DNA of 10,111 bases from Actinomycetes bacterium (GCA_024275815.1 JAJRYI010000344.1:1-10111), one strand, 5' to 3'. Shown: positions 1 through 7,386, counted from the first letter of the stretch. Numbers and translations are program-made. The notes: a model not told the origin generated them from the letters alone.

Positions 1-216
1 CTCGATATCGGACTGCCGGGCCTCGATGGCTGGGAAGTTCTCCGGCATCTTCGTGAGGATCCCGAGACGGCCGACCTCAAGGTTCTCGTTCTCACCGCTC
101 ACGCCCAGCCCGAGATGGCCGATCGCGCAGCACGCGGTGGGGCCGACTCCTTCATGACGAAGCCGTTCCGTCCGCTCGACCTTCGCATCCAGGTCGAGAA
201 ACTTCTCGCAGGCTGA
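1..216 (+). CDS. Response regulator receiver (CheY-like) domain, 3' end only
   Basis: The frame is open from the first base and stops at TGA 214-216, giving the last 71 residues. It is the C-terminal half of a phospho-acceptor receiver domain. Residues 1-9, LDIGLPGLD, match the segment around the phosphorylated aspartate (Asp2 here). LTAH at 31-34 carries the conserved switch Thr, and TKPF at 53-56 carries the conserved Lys-Pro pair. The final segment LRIQVEKLLAG is the last helix, and no output domain follows. The protein is therefore either a stand-alone CheY-like regulator or a longer protein that ends in a receiver; the N-terminus lies outside the window. It would accept a phosphate from a sensor histidine kinase that cannot be seen here. 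A 43-bp gap separates it from the following lipid kinase gene on the same strand, so co-transcription is possible but not shown. Confidence 0.9.
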   Translation, partial: LDIGLPGLDGWEVLRHLREDPETADLKVLVLTAHAQPEMADRAARGGADSFMTKPFRPLDLRIQVEKLLAG

Positions 217-259
217 ACCAAGCCCGAAAGTGATCTTGTCTGCGGCGTAGGCTTGCCCG

Positions 260-1195
260 ATGGCCACTGCCCTACTCATCGCGAACCCCTCCGCCTCACA
301 GTTCACCGGTGGCCTCTATCGCGAGATCGTGAACATTCTCAAGGACGGCTTCGACCTGACGACGGAGTGGCCGATCTCAGCGCTCGAGACCGGCGTTGCA
401 ACCCGTCGGGCTGCTGAGTCCGGAATCGATGCCGTCTTCGCCATGGGTGGCGATGGCGTCACCCACCATGTTGCGAACGCTCTGGAAGGTTCCAACACGG
501 CCCTCGGCCTGATACCGGCGGGTACCACCAACGTCCTCGCTCGGATCCTCCACATCCCCAAGAAACCACGGGCGGCAGCCCAAGCAGCAACGCAGTACTC
601 ACCCGTTCCCACGGACATGGTCAGGGTCGACGCCGACACTGCTTTCGGGCACATCACCCGCTTTGCGACCTTCTCTCTCGGAGTCGGGTTCGACGCAGAC
701 GTCGTCTCGGTCGCAGAGACACGTCCTTTCGCCAAGTCACGCTTCGGTGGGGTCCACTACGCGACGACAGCGGTGACGAGGCTCCTCACCAACTTGAGGA
801 CGGAGTACCCTAACCTGAGGATCGACTGTGACGGCGATCGCTTCGACGCAGTCGTCGCCCTCACCCAGGTGCACAACCCGTACACCTACTTCGGCAAGGT
901 GCCCCTCCACCTGGCACCGGACCCCCCAGAGGGAATCGCTACGCTCGCAGCGAACAGCCTCTCGGTTGTGCGTGCAACCGAGATCTTCGGGAGGGCTGTA
1001 CTGCGACGAAGGCACCGCGAGGCCACCGGCATCAGGCTCTGGTCCGGATACGACCTGCTCGCGCTCGATGCCGAACCTGCGGCTCCGTTCCAGGCCGACG
1101 GCGAACTGCTCGGTGACGCGTCTCGGCTCGAGGTACGCCCGGCGCCAGACGCGGTTCTCGTACTCAGGCCGGATCCGGCCGATCACCCTGAATGA
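260..1195 (+). CDS. Diacylglycerol kinase / YegS-BmrU family lipid kinase
   Basis: This 311-residue protein has the length and motif order of bacterial DAGK-catalytic-domain lipid kinases, which phosphorylate diacylglycerol or related lipids with ATP at the inner membrane face. NPSAS at 9-13 is the first strand motif. MGGDGV at 62-67 is the nucleotide-binding glycine motif, usually GGDGT, so the usual Thr is Val here with a Thr one position later. IPAGTTNVLAR at 85-95 matches the family's GTxNDFAR-like loop. QADGE at 275-279 is the conserved C-terminal motif near the active site. There is no transmembrane segment. The ATG has only a weak ribosome site, TAGG at 248-251. The gene converges with the mscS-like gene and their 3' ends overlap by 32 bp. 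The exact lipid substrate cannot be told; sphingosine- or ceramide-kinase-like relatives share the fold. Confidence 0.88.
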   Translation: MATALLIANPSASQFTGGLYREIVNILKDGFDLTTEWPISALETGVATRRAAESGIDAVFAMGGDGVTHHVANALEGSNTALGLIPAGTTNVLARILHIPKKPRAAAQAATQYSPVPTDMVRVDADTAFGHITRFATFSLGVGFDADVVSVAETRPFAKSRFGGVHYATTAVTRLLTNLRTEYPNLRIDCDGDRFDAVVALTQVHNPYTYFGKVPLHLAPDPPEGIATLAANSLSVVRATEIFGRAVLRRRHREATGIRLWSGYDLLALDAEPAAPFQADGELLGDASRLEVRPAPDAVLVLRPDPADHPE

Positions 1196-2045
1196 CGATG
1201 TTCATGTACGCGTAGGGGATCTCGATCTGCTCATCGTCCAGCCGGTTCTTGATCCTCCGCAGAAACTCGCGTTTGATCGACCACCGGTCCTCTGTCACAA
1301 CGGTCATCAGCAGCCGAATGTTCACCGATGAGTCTGCGAGCTCATTCACTCCGAGCATCGCCGGCTCCTCCACGAACTTCTTGGACCACTCCGGAGCCGC
1401 TGCCATCGCCATCGCTTCGTCGAGGATCACCTCCATGGCGCGGTCGACGTCGGTGTCGTAGGACACCGGGATGTCCGCGACGTATCTCGCGAAATCAGAC
1501 GTGAGGTTGGATGCGACCTTGATCTGGCCGTTGGGAACGTGGTGGACGTTGCCCGAGATGTCGCGAAGAACTGTCGTGCGAAGCCGGATCGACTCCACCG
1601 TTCCATCGACGCCTGCGATCGTGACGACGTCGCCGATCGCGTACTGATTCTCGAGCAGGATCAAGAACCCTGCGATCACGTCACGAACCACGTCCTGTGC
1701 ACCGAAACCGACAGCGATACCGATCGTTGCACCAACGGCGACGAACGGGGTCATCGGTATGCCCCAGATGCCCATGATGGTCAGGACCACGACGGACCAC
1801 ACGACGATGCTCGTCACGAGTCGGGCAACATCGGTGAGGGTGACAAGCCGCTGCCCTCGTTCGCGGTCGTGGTAGGCATCGGACTCCATCAGCTTGACCG
1901 TGACCCGACGCTTCCACCGGTCGAGGGCTCGGCGGATGGCTGCAATCAGGATCAGCGCTCCGACGAACGTCCCGACAGTGGCGAGGATCTCAAACCCTCT
2001 CTCGGTCCACAACGTCGATAGGAACTCACCGATGGACTCAGCCAC
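1164..2045 (-). CDS. Small-conductance mechanosensitive channel, MscS family
   Basis: The 293-residue product is the size of minimal MscS channels, homo-oligomeric pores that open under membrane tension and release solutes during osmotic downshock. Hydrophobic segments lie at about 18-37, 72-95 and 98-130. The third has the glycine/alanine-rich pore pattern (VGATIGIAVGFGAQDVV) followed by the family's ISGLLI-like stretch (IAGFLILLE) and IGDVV. The beta domain follows with GTVESIRLRTTVLRD and VPNG, then the alpha/beta C-terminal vestibule. I chose the GTG at 2045-2043 because AGAAGAGG lies five bases before it. The frame stays open to 2183, but that extension is basic, unlike MscS and antisense-like, and it lies within the upstream GTPase gene. 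The start overlaps the GTPase stop by 8 bp, implying translational coupling. It is the last gene of the operon. Confidence 0.92.
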   Translation of the reverse strand: MAESIGEFLSTLWTERGFEILATVGTFVGALILIAAIRRALDRWKRRVTVKLMESDAYHDRERGQRLVTLTDVARLVTSIVVWSVVVLTIMGIWGIPMTPFVAVGATIGIAVGFGAQDVVRDVIAGFLILLENQYAIGDVVTIAGVDGTVESIRLRTTVLRDISGNVHHVPNGQIKVASNLTSDFARYVADIPVSYDTDVDRAMEVILDEAMAMAAAPEWSKKFVEEPAMLGVNELADSSVNIRLLMTVVTEDRWSIKREFLRRIKNRLDDEQIEIPYAYMNIVIQGDRPDPA

Positions 2046-2940
2046 GTTCACCTCTTCTGATCGATCTCTGAAAACCGTAGGCTTCGACACCCAACGATAC
2101 GAACGTCGCCGCCGCAAGCGCGGCGTGTGCGTTCGCTTCGCGATCTGGGGAATCGATATGCGACCGACATGACTGCCAGGCATCGTTGGCGATCGACCTC
2201 AGATCGACTGCGAGTTTCGTGAGGGCCGTGACCTTCGCGTCGAACCTCCGGGCGATCGCCACCTCGAGATCATCGATATCCACCGGAGCTGAGCCAACGG
2301 TAGCCACGACCTCTGGATCCGGGTAGCCATCGGCACGGAGAAGCGAGACGAGGTGGTCGGTCACGGTCCGAACCGGTCCGGAGAGACGATCAGAGTGGTT
2401 CAACGCGAAGATGAACTGGTCGGCGTACCTCGCGAGCGGCTCGAGGAACTCGGCGTGTATCACCGGATCAGCGTACTTCTCGGGGTCGACTACCCACACG
2501 ACGGCATCGACCGTGGGGAGCACCTCCTCGACGACGATGCGATGCGCCGCCTCGATGCTGTCGAAGTCCGGGAGGTCGACGAGCACGGTTGCGTGCAAAG
2601 ACGACGAAGTGAGCACTTCCCCAACCGAAAGATCATCGATGACCGTGCGCAGATCGACCGAGGCGTTCTCGGGCGTGACGGCAACAGCGTGTCGGGTGGT
2701 CGGACGGATGGCACCAACATCGACGACGTCAGCCGACACGAGCGCGTTGAGCAGGGAGGACTTGCCCGAACCGGTGCCTCCCGCAAGAGCCACGACGAGC
2801 ACCTCGCCGAGAAACCCGGATCTGCGCCTTGCACGCCGAGCCACCACGGCGATGTCCCTGCGCTGTTCCTCATCGAGCACACCCTCGGATCGGGCGATGG
2901 CGACGTCGACCAGGTCGAGGAGTTCCCGCAGATCAGCCAT
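2038..2940 (-). CDS. Dynamin-like / YfjP-type P-loop GTPase with intact core motifs
   Basis: This 300-residue GTP-binding protein has all the main G motifs. The P-loop GGTGSGKS is at 54-61. The G2 Thr is in RPTT at 79-82. The G3 motif DLPDFDS is at 122-128, the form seen in dynamin- and YfjP/EngA-like families. G4 is NHSD at 181-184, a variant of NKxD. A helical N-terminus precedes the G domain and a short helical tail (to 300) follows it; I see no convincing transmembrane segment. It is short for a full dynamin, so it may be a G domain with a small stalk. The ATG at 2940 overlaps the upstream GTPase stop by 8 bp (ATGGCTGA); an ATG at 2955 and a TTG at 2973 are alternatives, none with a strong ribosome site. 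Its partner is the degenerate GTPase directly upstream, and mscS follows. A role in membrane remodelling is inferred only. Confidence 0.82.
   Translation of the reverse strand: MADLRELLDLVDVAIARSEGVLDEEQRRDIAVVARRARRRSGFLGEVLVVALAGGTGSGKSSLLNALVSADVVDVGAIRPTTRHAVAVTPENASVDLRTVIDDLSVGEVLTSSSLHATVLVDLPDFDSIEAAHRIVVEEVLPTVDAVVWVVDPEKYADPVIHAEFLEPLARYADQFIFALNHSDRLSGPVRTVTDHLVSLLRADGYPDPEVVATVGSAPVDIDDLEVAIARRFDAKVTALTKLAVDLRSIANDAWQSCRSHIDSPDREANAHAALAAATFVSLGVEAYGFQRSIRRGERG
2051..2058 (-). promoter_or_regulatory. Shine-Dalgarno site that sets the mscS-like start
   Basis: On the minus strand AGAAGAGG is followed by five bases and then GTG at 2045-2043. It lies inside the end of the upstream GTPase gene, as expected for a coupled operon, and decides against the longer reading from 2183. 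Confidence 0.65.
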
Positions 2941-4231
2941 CGGTCCGGTACGCATCTTCCAGGGAGTCTGCAAGGGTGCTCAGAACCCCGGGTTGGTACT
3001 CCCCGAGTTCGGCCAGGACATCGAGCCATCGGACCCGTCGCTCTTCGATCGAGCCTTCGAGGAGGACGTACAACTCCTCTCGGACTGCCGCGGCAACGGC
3101 AGGGAACTCCTTGCCCATGATGCGAAGGAAACGCTTGGACTGGATAACGTCGTCGTTGATCGCAGACTTCCAGCTCAGACGTTCGATCAACTGCCTCCCC
3201 GACGTTCGACGCCACCGTATCGACGCCGCTGCTTCGTGGAGGTCGATACAACGATCTCTCCATGCATCTAGGTCACCGTCGAGCACCGACTCGTCCCATG
3301 GCCCGAGCTGATCGAGGATGCGCCGGGCAAGCGGGGTGCCCGAGTCGCGAACCACATCGTCGTCACGATCCCTGATTCGTCGTGCAACGGACTCCACCAT
3401 GGACTGCTTCGTCGAAAGCCAGCTGTCGTGGACGCTCAAGGACTCCCGGCCGCTCACGGGCGTCTTTGCTGCCTCGACCGTCGAACGTACCGCCTCGATC
3501 TGCCACGCGTTGTTCGTCGTGGCACCTGCGATGAACCTCGACGCGTTGGACACACTTCGCACCAAGATCCTGCGTCGGGCAACTTCTCGAGATGTGTCGA
3601 TGCGCTCTTCGAGCACGGAGCGAAGCTCCGCAAGATCCTCGGCACCCTCATCGACGACGATCGGAGAGACACCGAACACGCCGCGGACCGATTCGACGAT
3701 CTCGTCCCGAACGCCCGCGTTTCGCGGCGCGCGGTTCAACACGAGCACCGTCTTCATATCTCGCATCTCGGTCCATAGGTCGGTGACCGAAGCGTCGGCG
3801 TATCTGCGTGGGGATACGACGAGAACCGCGAGATCGGCGTCGGAGAGCGCCGCGGCAACGGTGCCACGGTCGTGTTCCCAGCTCGGGGTGTCGAGGAACG
3901 TCGACCCTGGAGGAGCTTCAGGGGCTGCCACGACCGCCCCATCGATGGTCAACCGGGAAAGTGGCCTGGCACCAGCGGCGATCATCGCGGTCGTCGTAGG
4001 TCGCAGCTCCCCTTCAGGAGAGGCGTCAACGCCGACCGTGCGGTTGAGCAGGAACGACCGCCCTGCCCCGGATGGACCGACGAACACGACGACGTTCACC
4101 GTGTCCTGGATCCCTCTCAGGACGTCGAGCGACACAAGAACATCCGTGAGGACCGCGCGCTCATCTCGATCGAGCAACAGCTCGGGAACTTCGATCAACG
4201 CGGTATGGAGAGAGTCAACGAGATCGGTCAT
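2933..4231 (-). CDS. Degenerate dynamin/YfjP-like GTPase, partner of the adjacent GTPase
   Basis: The 432-residue product begins with a GTPase-like domain and continues as a long charged helical region with no clear membrane span. The P-loop at 52-59 is GPSGAGRS, so the invariant Lys is Arg. RPTT at 77-80 matches the G2 region of the downstream GTPase. LDTPSWEHD at 113-121 is the G3 region. LVLNRAPRN at 163-171 sits where NKxD should be and lacks the specificity Asp. The fold is retained but nucleotide binding or hydrolysis is probably weakened. The helical part from about 210 to 432 could be a dynamin-like stalk. The start is the ATG at 4231, 31 bp after the mca stop; its ribosome site is weak (GGGG too close). 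The frame is open upstream to 4813 but that part is antisense-type sequence within mca. The gene ends overlapping the next start by 8 bp. Confidence 0.8.
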   Translation of the reverse strand: MTDLVDSLHTALIEVPELLLDRDERAVLTDVLVSLDVLRGIQDTVNVVVFVGPSGAGRSFLLNRTVGVDASPEGELRPTTTAMIAAGARPLSRLTIDGAVVAAPEAPPGSTFLDTPSWEHDRGTVAAALSDADLAVLVVSPRRYADASVTDLWTEMRDMKTVLVLNRAPRNAGVRDEIVESVRGVFGVSPIVVDEGAEDLAELRSVLEERIDTSREVARRRILVRSVSNASRFIAGATTNNAWQIEAVRSTVEAAKTPVSGRESLSVHDSWLSTKQSMVESVARRIRDRDDDVVRDSGTPLARRILDQLGPWDESVLDGDLDAWRDRCIDLHEAAASIRWRRTSGRQLIERLSWKSAINDDVIQSKRFLRIMGKEFPAVAAAVREELYVLLEGSIEERRVRWLDVLAELGEYQPGVLSTLADSLEDAYRTDG

Positions 4232-4262
4232 ACCCCGTGCAGGATACGTCAGCGAGGTCGTG

Positions 4263-5111
4263 TCACTCTCTGATTCCAGCGAACAGGCTGTCCCGACCCG
4301 AATTCGGCGATCCGTTCCTGTAAAGGAGTTCGAAATCCTCCCACGGATAGACAGATTCGACCACCGATGTCGGTACCGCGAACCAGAAGCCCCGGGGATC
4401 GACCTGTGTTCGGTGCGCTGCGAGGGCCTTCCTCCCCCGATCGACGTATCCGGTGACGTCGAACTTGAAGGTCGTCCGCTCGACATCGCCTCCGACACCG
4501 CGTTCGAGCCAGACGGCGAAGGGCGACTCACCCGTCGACTCCAACATCGCCGTATGCAGCGCCAGGATCCGCTCTCTGGTGAACACCGGTGCGTAGACCT
4601 CGTCCACCTGCCACGGTTCCCCCGCCTCGGGGAACCTATCGGCATCGGCAGCTGCCGCGGCGATCTCCAACGAGATCTCGTGGATCCGCAGATGATCCGG
4701 ATGGGGGTAGAACTCATGATCGTCATAGCCGAGAACGACGTCGGGGCGTACCCGTCGGACGACCTCGACCACCCGCTCGAGTACCTCTTCGATCGGCTGG
4801 TTGCAGAACGCATCGTCCCGTCCGTTGTCCGGCGAATCCGGCATCCCCGAGTCTCGGTAGCCGAGCATCACTATCTCATCGAACCCGATGATGCGGGCAG
4901 CTTCTTCGAGTTCGCCGGCACGTACCTCGGCCAGATGCTGAGCGACCTCGGGGACATCCATCTCGGGGTTCAAGATGTCACCGGCTTCACCGCCCGTCGC
5001 GGTCACCAGCACAGCACGCGCACCCTCATCGACGAGGCGGGCGACCGTCGCTGCAGCCTTCGAAGACTCGTCGTCGGGATGGGCGTGGAGGGCAAGAATG
5101 GTGAGGGACAT
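4263..5111 (-). CDS. mca: Mycothiol S-conjugate amidase (LmbE/PIG-L family)
   Basis: Mca is a cytoplasmic zinc amidase that cleaves mycothiol S-conjugates into glucosaminyl-inositol and a mercapturic acid for export, so detoxifying electrophiles and antibiotics. The 282-residue protein shows AHPDDESSK at 10-18, with zinc ligands expected at His11 and Asp14, and YPHPDH at 135-140, with His140 as the third ligand. The SSK after HPDDE is typical of Mca, whereas the related deacetylase MshB has a different sequence there. Other Mca-like stretches are TGGEAGDILNPEMD at 39-52, DSGMP at 87-91, AHRTQVDPRGFWF in the C-terminal third, and the ending SLFAGIRE, close to the Mca C-terminus. It is the first gene of the minus-strand operon and is divergent from the VanW gene. 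No good ribosome site is visible before the ATG. MshB is the alternative but fits less well. Confidence 0.9.
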   Translation of the reverse strand: MSLTILALHAHPDDESSKAAATVARLVDEGARAVLVTATGGEAGDILNPEMDVPEVAQHLAEVRAGELEEAARIIGFDEIVMLGYRDSGMPDSPDNGRDDAFCNQPIEEVLERVVEVVRRVRPDVVLGYDDHEFYPHPDHLRIHEISLEIAAAAADADRFPEAGEPWQVDEVYAPVFTRERILALHTAMLESTGESPFAVWLERGVGGDVERTTFKFDVTGYVDRGRKALAAHRTQVDPRGFWFAVPTSVVESVYPWEDFELLYRNGSPNSGRDSLFAGIRE

Positions 5112-5295
5112 GGCGAGGAGTATGGCGCGTCCACGGAGTCACTGAAACGGTACGACGATCGGCCGGGAGATACCGCCCGTGGGGGCAGGCAGATCAAGGG
5201 AGGTCGCGCCCTCACCGCCGTGAAATGGGCCAGCTATCTGGAACCCGCTCATATACTCGCGCAACGCCACAAGCCGAACCTGCATGGAGCTGTGA
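5112..5295. promoter_or_regulatory. Divergent intergenic region between mca and the first VanW gene
   Basis: These 184 bp hold the promoters for both directions. On the plus strand TATACT at 5252-5257 is a fair -10 candidate, about 40 bp before the ATG at 5296, but no convincing -35 hexamer is found at the usual distance. On the minus strand CATACT, about 8 bases before the mca ATG, is a weak -10-like match that would give a nearly leaderless message. No strong inverted repeat or operator stands out. Confidence 0.35.
5286..5289 (+). promoter_or_regulatory. Shine-Dalgarno site of the first VanW gene
   Basis: GGAG is followed by six bases and then the ATG at 5296. This well-placed site shows that the true start of the first VanW gene is upstream of the in-frame TAG, not the later GTG at 5509, which has no such site. 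Confidence 0.6.
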
Positions 5296-5397
5296 ATGGC
5301 CACCCCGAAAACTCGACTGTTGCTTCTCATTGCGGTGCCCGCTCTGATCTTGTTGCTGCCGTTGACCATCTACTTCATCGACAGTGCCGCCGCTTAG
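5296..5397 (+). CDS. Membrane-anchor 5' part of the first VanW gene, ended by in-frame TAG
   Basis: Starting at a well-placed ATG, 33 codons encode a short basic head (ATPKTR), a hydrophobic span at about residues 8-28 (LLLLIAVPALILLLPLTIYF) and a small linker, then TAG at 5395-5397. The segment aligns without gaps with the N-terminus of the downstream paralogue: IYFIDSAAA-stop-DKVARN against IYLADTGSSSNEIARN. This is therefore the missing signal-anchor of the protein whose body continues in the same frame to 7386. As read by the standard code it would give only a 33-residue membrane peptide. A nonsense mutation, a sequencing error or stop readthrough are all possible. Confidence 0.75.
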   Translation: MATPKTRLLLLIAVPALILLLPLTIYFIDSAAA

Positions 5398-5508
5398 GAC
5401 AAGGTTGCCCGCAACGTCTCCATCTCCGGTGTCGATGTCGCTCGATACACCGAAGAGGAAGCCATCGCCGCCGTCGAGGCGTACACAGCTGATCTGCTCG
5501 CGAACACG

Positions 5509-7386
5509 GTGACCGTCGAGGTGAACGGTGAATCGTTCACGCTCGCACCACAGGACGTCGCTCTCACGTTCGACACAGGAGGCGCCGTCGCAGCTGCCAT
5601 GGCCCAGTACAAGAACGGTGTCGCGGAGTGGTTCCAGGCGTTCTCGGATAAAGTCAACCTTCCCGTCGCTGCGACGATCGATGAGAACCTCCTCGACGAC
5701 AAGTTCACCGAGTGGGAACAGGCCGCGATCCCCAACCCCGCCTTCGAAGGATCCGTGGAGATGGTCGGCCAGCGTGCAGAACGCCGGTACCCCGAAGAAG
5801 GGACCGCCATCAACAGGGACGCAGCGACGCTACTGGTTCGCGATGCGCTCATCAGCGGATCGACGAGCACCGTCTCGCTACCAACGGCTATCGCGACACC
5901 GGTACATACGGCTGAGGACATCGACGCTGCTGCAGATCGGGCCGAATCGATCGTTGCACGTGGCGTAGAGCTCACGAACGATGAGTACGGGTTCACGTTC
6001 CTCGTCCCGCCACCCGACCTGGCGAAAGCCCTCGAGATTCGGATCCCTACAAACGGAACCAACGATGCCGAGTTCTCCCTCGACCAGTCCGTGATCACAC
6101 CACTGATCGAGGCAGCCAGACCGCAACTCGAGGTACCACCGACCGATGCAAGCTGGTCGATCGTCCTCGTAGATGACACCGAACCCTTCAACGAGAACTA
6201 TCAGATCCCGGCCGAAGAGCAGCGTCGACCACCGGGACAGGATGGACTGCCTCTCAACGACACGATCGAGTTCGTCCCCTCGCTGATGGGAACGACGGTC
6301 AACCCGCTCGACATCTTCGCTGCAGTCGAAAAGGCCGCCTTCTCCGACGGGACCGGCTTCCTTCCTCTCGATCTCAACGCGGAACCCGAGTTCAGCACGC
6401 AGGACGCCGAAAAGTTCGGTGAGTTGTATGAGGTGTCCGAGTTCACGACCTACATGCCGGGACGTAACAGAGCGGACAACATCCGCCTGATGGTCGATCT
6501 CGTCGATGGAACGATCGTGTGGCCCGGACAGACCTTCTCGGTCAACGAGTACATCGGACAGCGCACCCTCGAGAAGGGCTTCAAGTACGACTGCGCGATC
6601 GTCGGCGGCGAACTGTCCTGTGAGCAGGACCTCGTCAACGTCGGGGGTGGCGTCAGCCAGTTCGGAACGACGATCTTCAACGCCATCTACTTCGGTTGCT
6701 ACGAGGACGTGGTCCACCAGCCTCACAGCATCTACTTCTCGAAGTACCCGGAAGGCCGTGAAGCAACCCTTGGATATCCGACACCAGATGTTGCGTTCAA
6801 GAACGATTCGAACGCCCCGGTGATCATCAAAGGGTCCTACACGGATCACTCGGTGACCCTCACCTTCTTCGGCAATCAAGAGGGCAAAACGTGTGGTACC
6901 GAGCGCTCCGGACGCTCCAACGTCTCGCCACCCGTCAAGTTGTACAAGGCGGACGAGGACGGCGTCGTCGCCCCCGGCGAGGAGAAGGTCAAGTCCAGAG
7001 GCTCCAAGGGTTGGAGCATCACGAACTGGCGCATCTTCTACGATGCTGAGGGCAACGAGATCAAGCGTGAGCGGTTCGACTGGCGGTACCGCGGCGAGAA
7101 GAACGTCATCCTGCTCCACCCGTGTGACGAAAGAGTCGGCGGCGACGGCGTATGTCCGATCACCGTGCCATCGGTGTCCGGACTCACCGCTGCGGATGCA
7201 ACGTCGACCCTCACAGCTGCAGGATTCACAGTGGCTGTCGTTCATACAGATACGACCGATCCGGCGAAGGACGGGATCGTCTTGTCGACGTCCCCAACGG
7301 GGTATCAGGAGCCGGGAACGACGATAACGATCACCGTCGGGTCCTACGTAGACACCGGCGGAGGTGGCGGAGGCGAGGGCGGTTGA
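5509..7386 (+). CDS. VanW / G5-like / PASTA cell-wall protein, first tandem copy (body)
   Basis: This is the uninterrupted body of a gene whose evident start is the ATG at 5296. From the GTG at 5509 it gives 625 residues. The N-terminal 300 residues include segments resembling the peptidoglycan-binding-like repeats common in VanW (YoaR-type) proteins, for example YPEEGTAINRD at 94-104. The VanW domain spans about 310-455, with FSVNEYIGQRTLEKGF, NVGGGVSQFGTTIFNA at 377-392 and HQPHS at 403-407. A G5-like region follows at about 472-538 (APGEEKV, then WRIFYDAEGNEIKRE). One PASTA domain lies at 550-613, and a glycine-rich tail ends the protein. Cysteines at 362, 371, 397, 462, 539 and 549 suggest disulfides outside the membrane. 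A role in binding peptidoglycan or muropeptides is inferred from the domains. The GTG start has no ribosome site and would leave the protein without an export signal. The downstream gene, 83 bp away, is its paralogue. Confidence 0.82.
   Translation: MTVEVNGESFTLAPQDVALTFDTGGAVAAAMAQYKNGVAEWFQAFSDKVNLPVAATIDENLLDDKFTEWEQAAIPNPAFEGSVEMVGQRAERRYPEEGTAINRDAATLLVRDALISGSTSTVSLPTAIATPVHTAEDIDAAADRAESIVARGVELTNDEYGFTFLVPPPDLAKALEIRIPTNGTNDAEFSLDQSVITPLIEAARPQLEVPPTDASWSIVLVDDTEPFNENYQIPAEEQRRPPGQDGLPLNDTIEFVPSLMGTTVNPLDIFAAVEKAAFSDGTGFLPLDLNAEPEFSTQDAEKFGELYEVSEFTTYMPGRNRADNIRLMVDLVDGTIVWPGQTFSVNEYIGQRTLEKGFKYDCAIVGGELSCEQDLVNVGGGVSQFGTTIFNAIYFGCYEDVVHQPHSIYFSKYPEGREATLGYPTPDVAFKNDSNAPVIIKGSYTDHSVTLTFFGNQEGKTCGTERSGRSNVSPPVKLYKADEDGVVAPGEEKVKSRGSKGWSITNWRIFYDAEGNEIKRERFDWRYRGEKNVILLHPCDERVGGDGVCPITVPSVSGLTAADATSTLTAAGFTVAVVHTDTTDPAKDGIVLSTSPTGYQEPGTTITITVGSYVDTGGGGGGEGG

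Noticed and set aside
2046..2183. 46-residue N-terminal extension of the MscS-like protein
   Set aside because: It is very basic, lies within the upstream GTPase gene in another frame, and a good Shine-Dalgarno sits before the GTG at 2045.
2353..3271. Long plus-strand frames opposite the intact GTPase gene
   Set aside because: Low-complexity Arg/Ser/Thr-rich translations, antisense to a gene with intact G1-G4 motifs.
4232..4813. N-terminal extension of the degenerate GTPase into mca
   Set aside because: The sequence is Arg/Ser-rich shadow of mca; the GTPase-like fold begins right after the ATG at 4231.
5170..5190. Possible operator hairpin (GCCC GTGG GGGC) in the mca/VanW divergent region
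   Set aside because: Only a 4-bp G/C stem, expected by chance in this base composition.
3318..5492. A 724-codon open frame on the plus strand across the GTPase and mca genes
   Set aside because: It is antisense to two genes with clear family motifs, its translation is Arg/Ser-rich with no domain-like pattern, and such long shadow frames are common in high-GC coding DNA.
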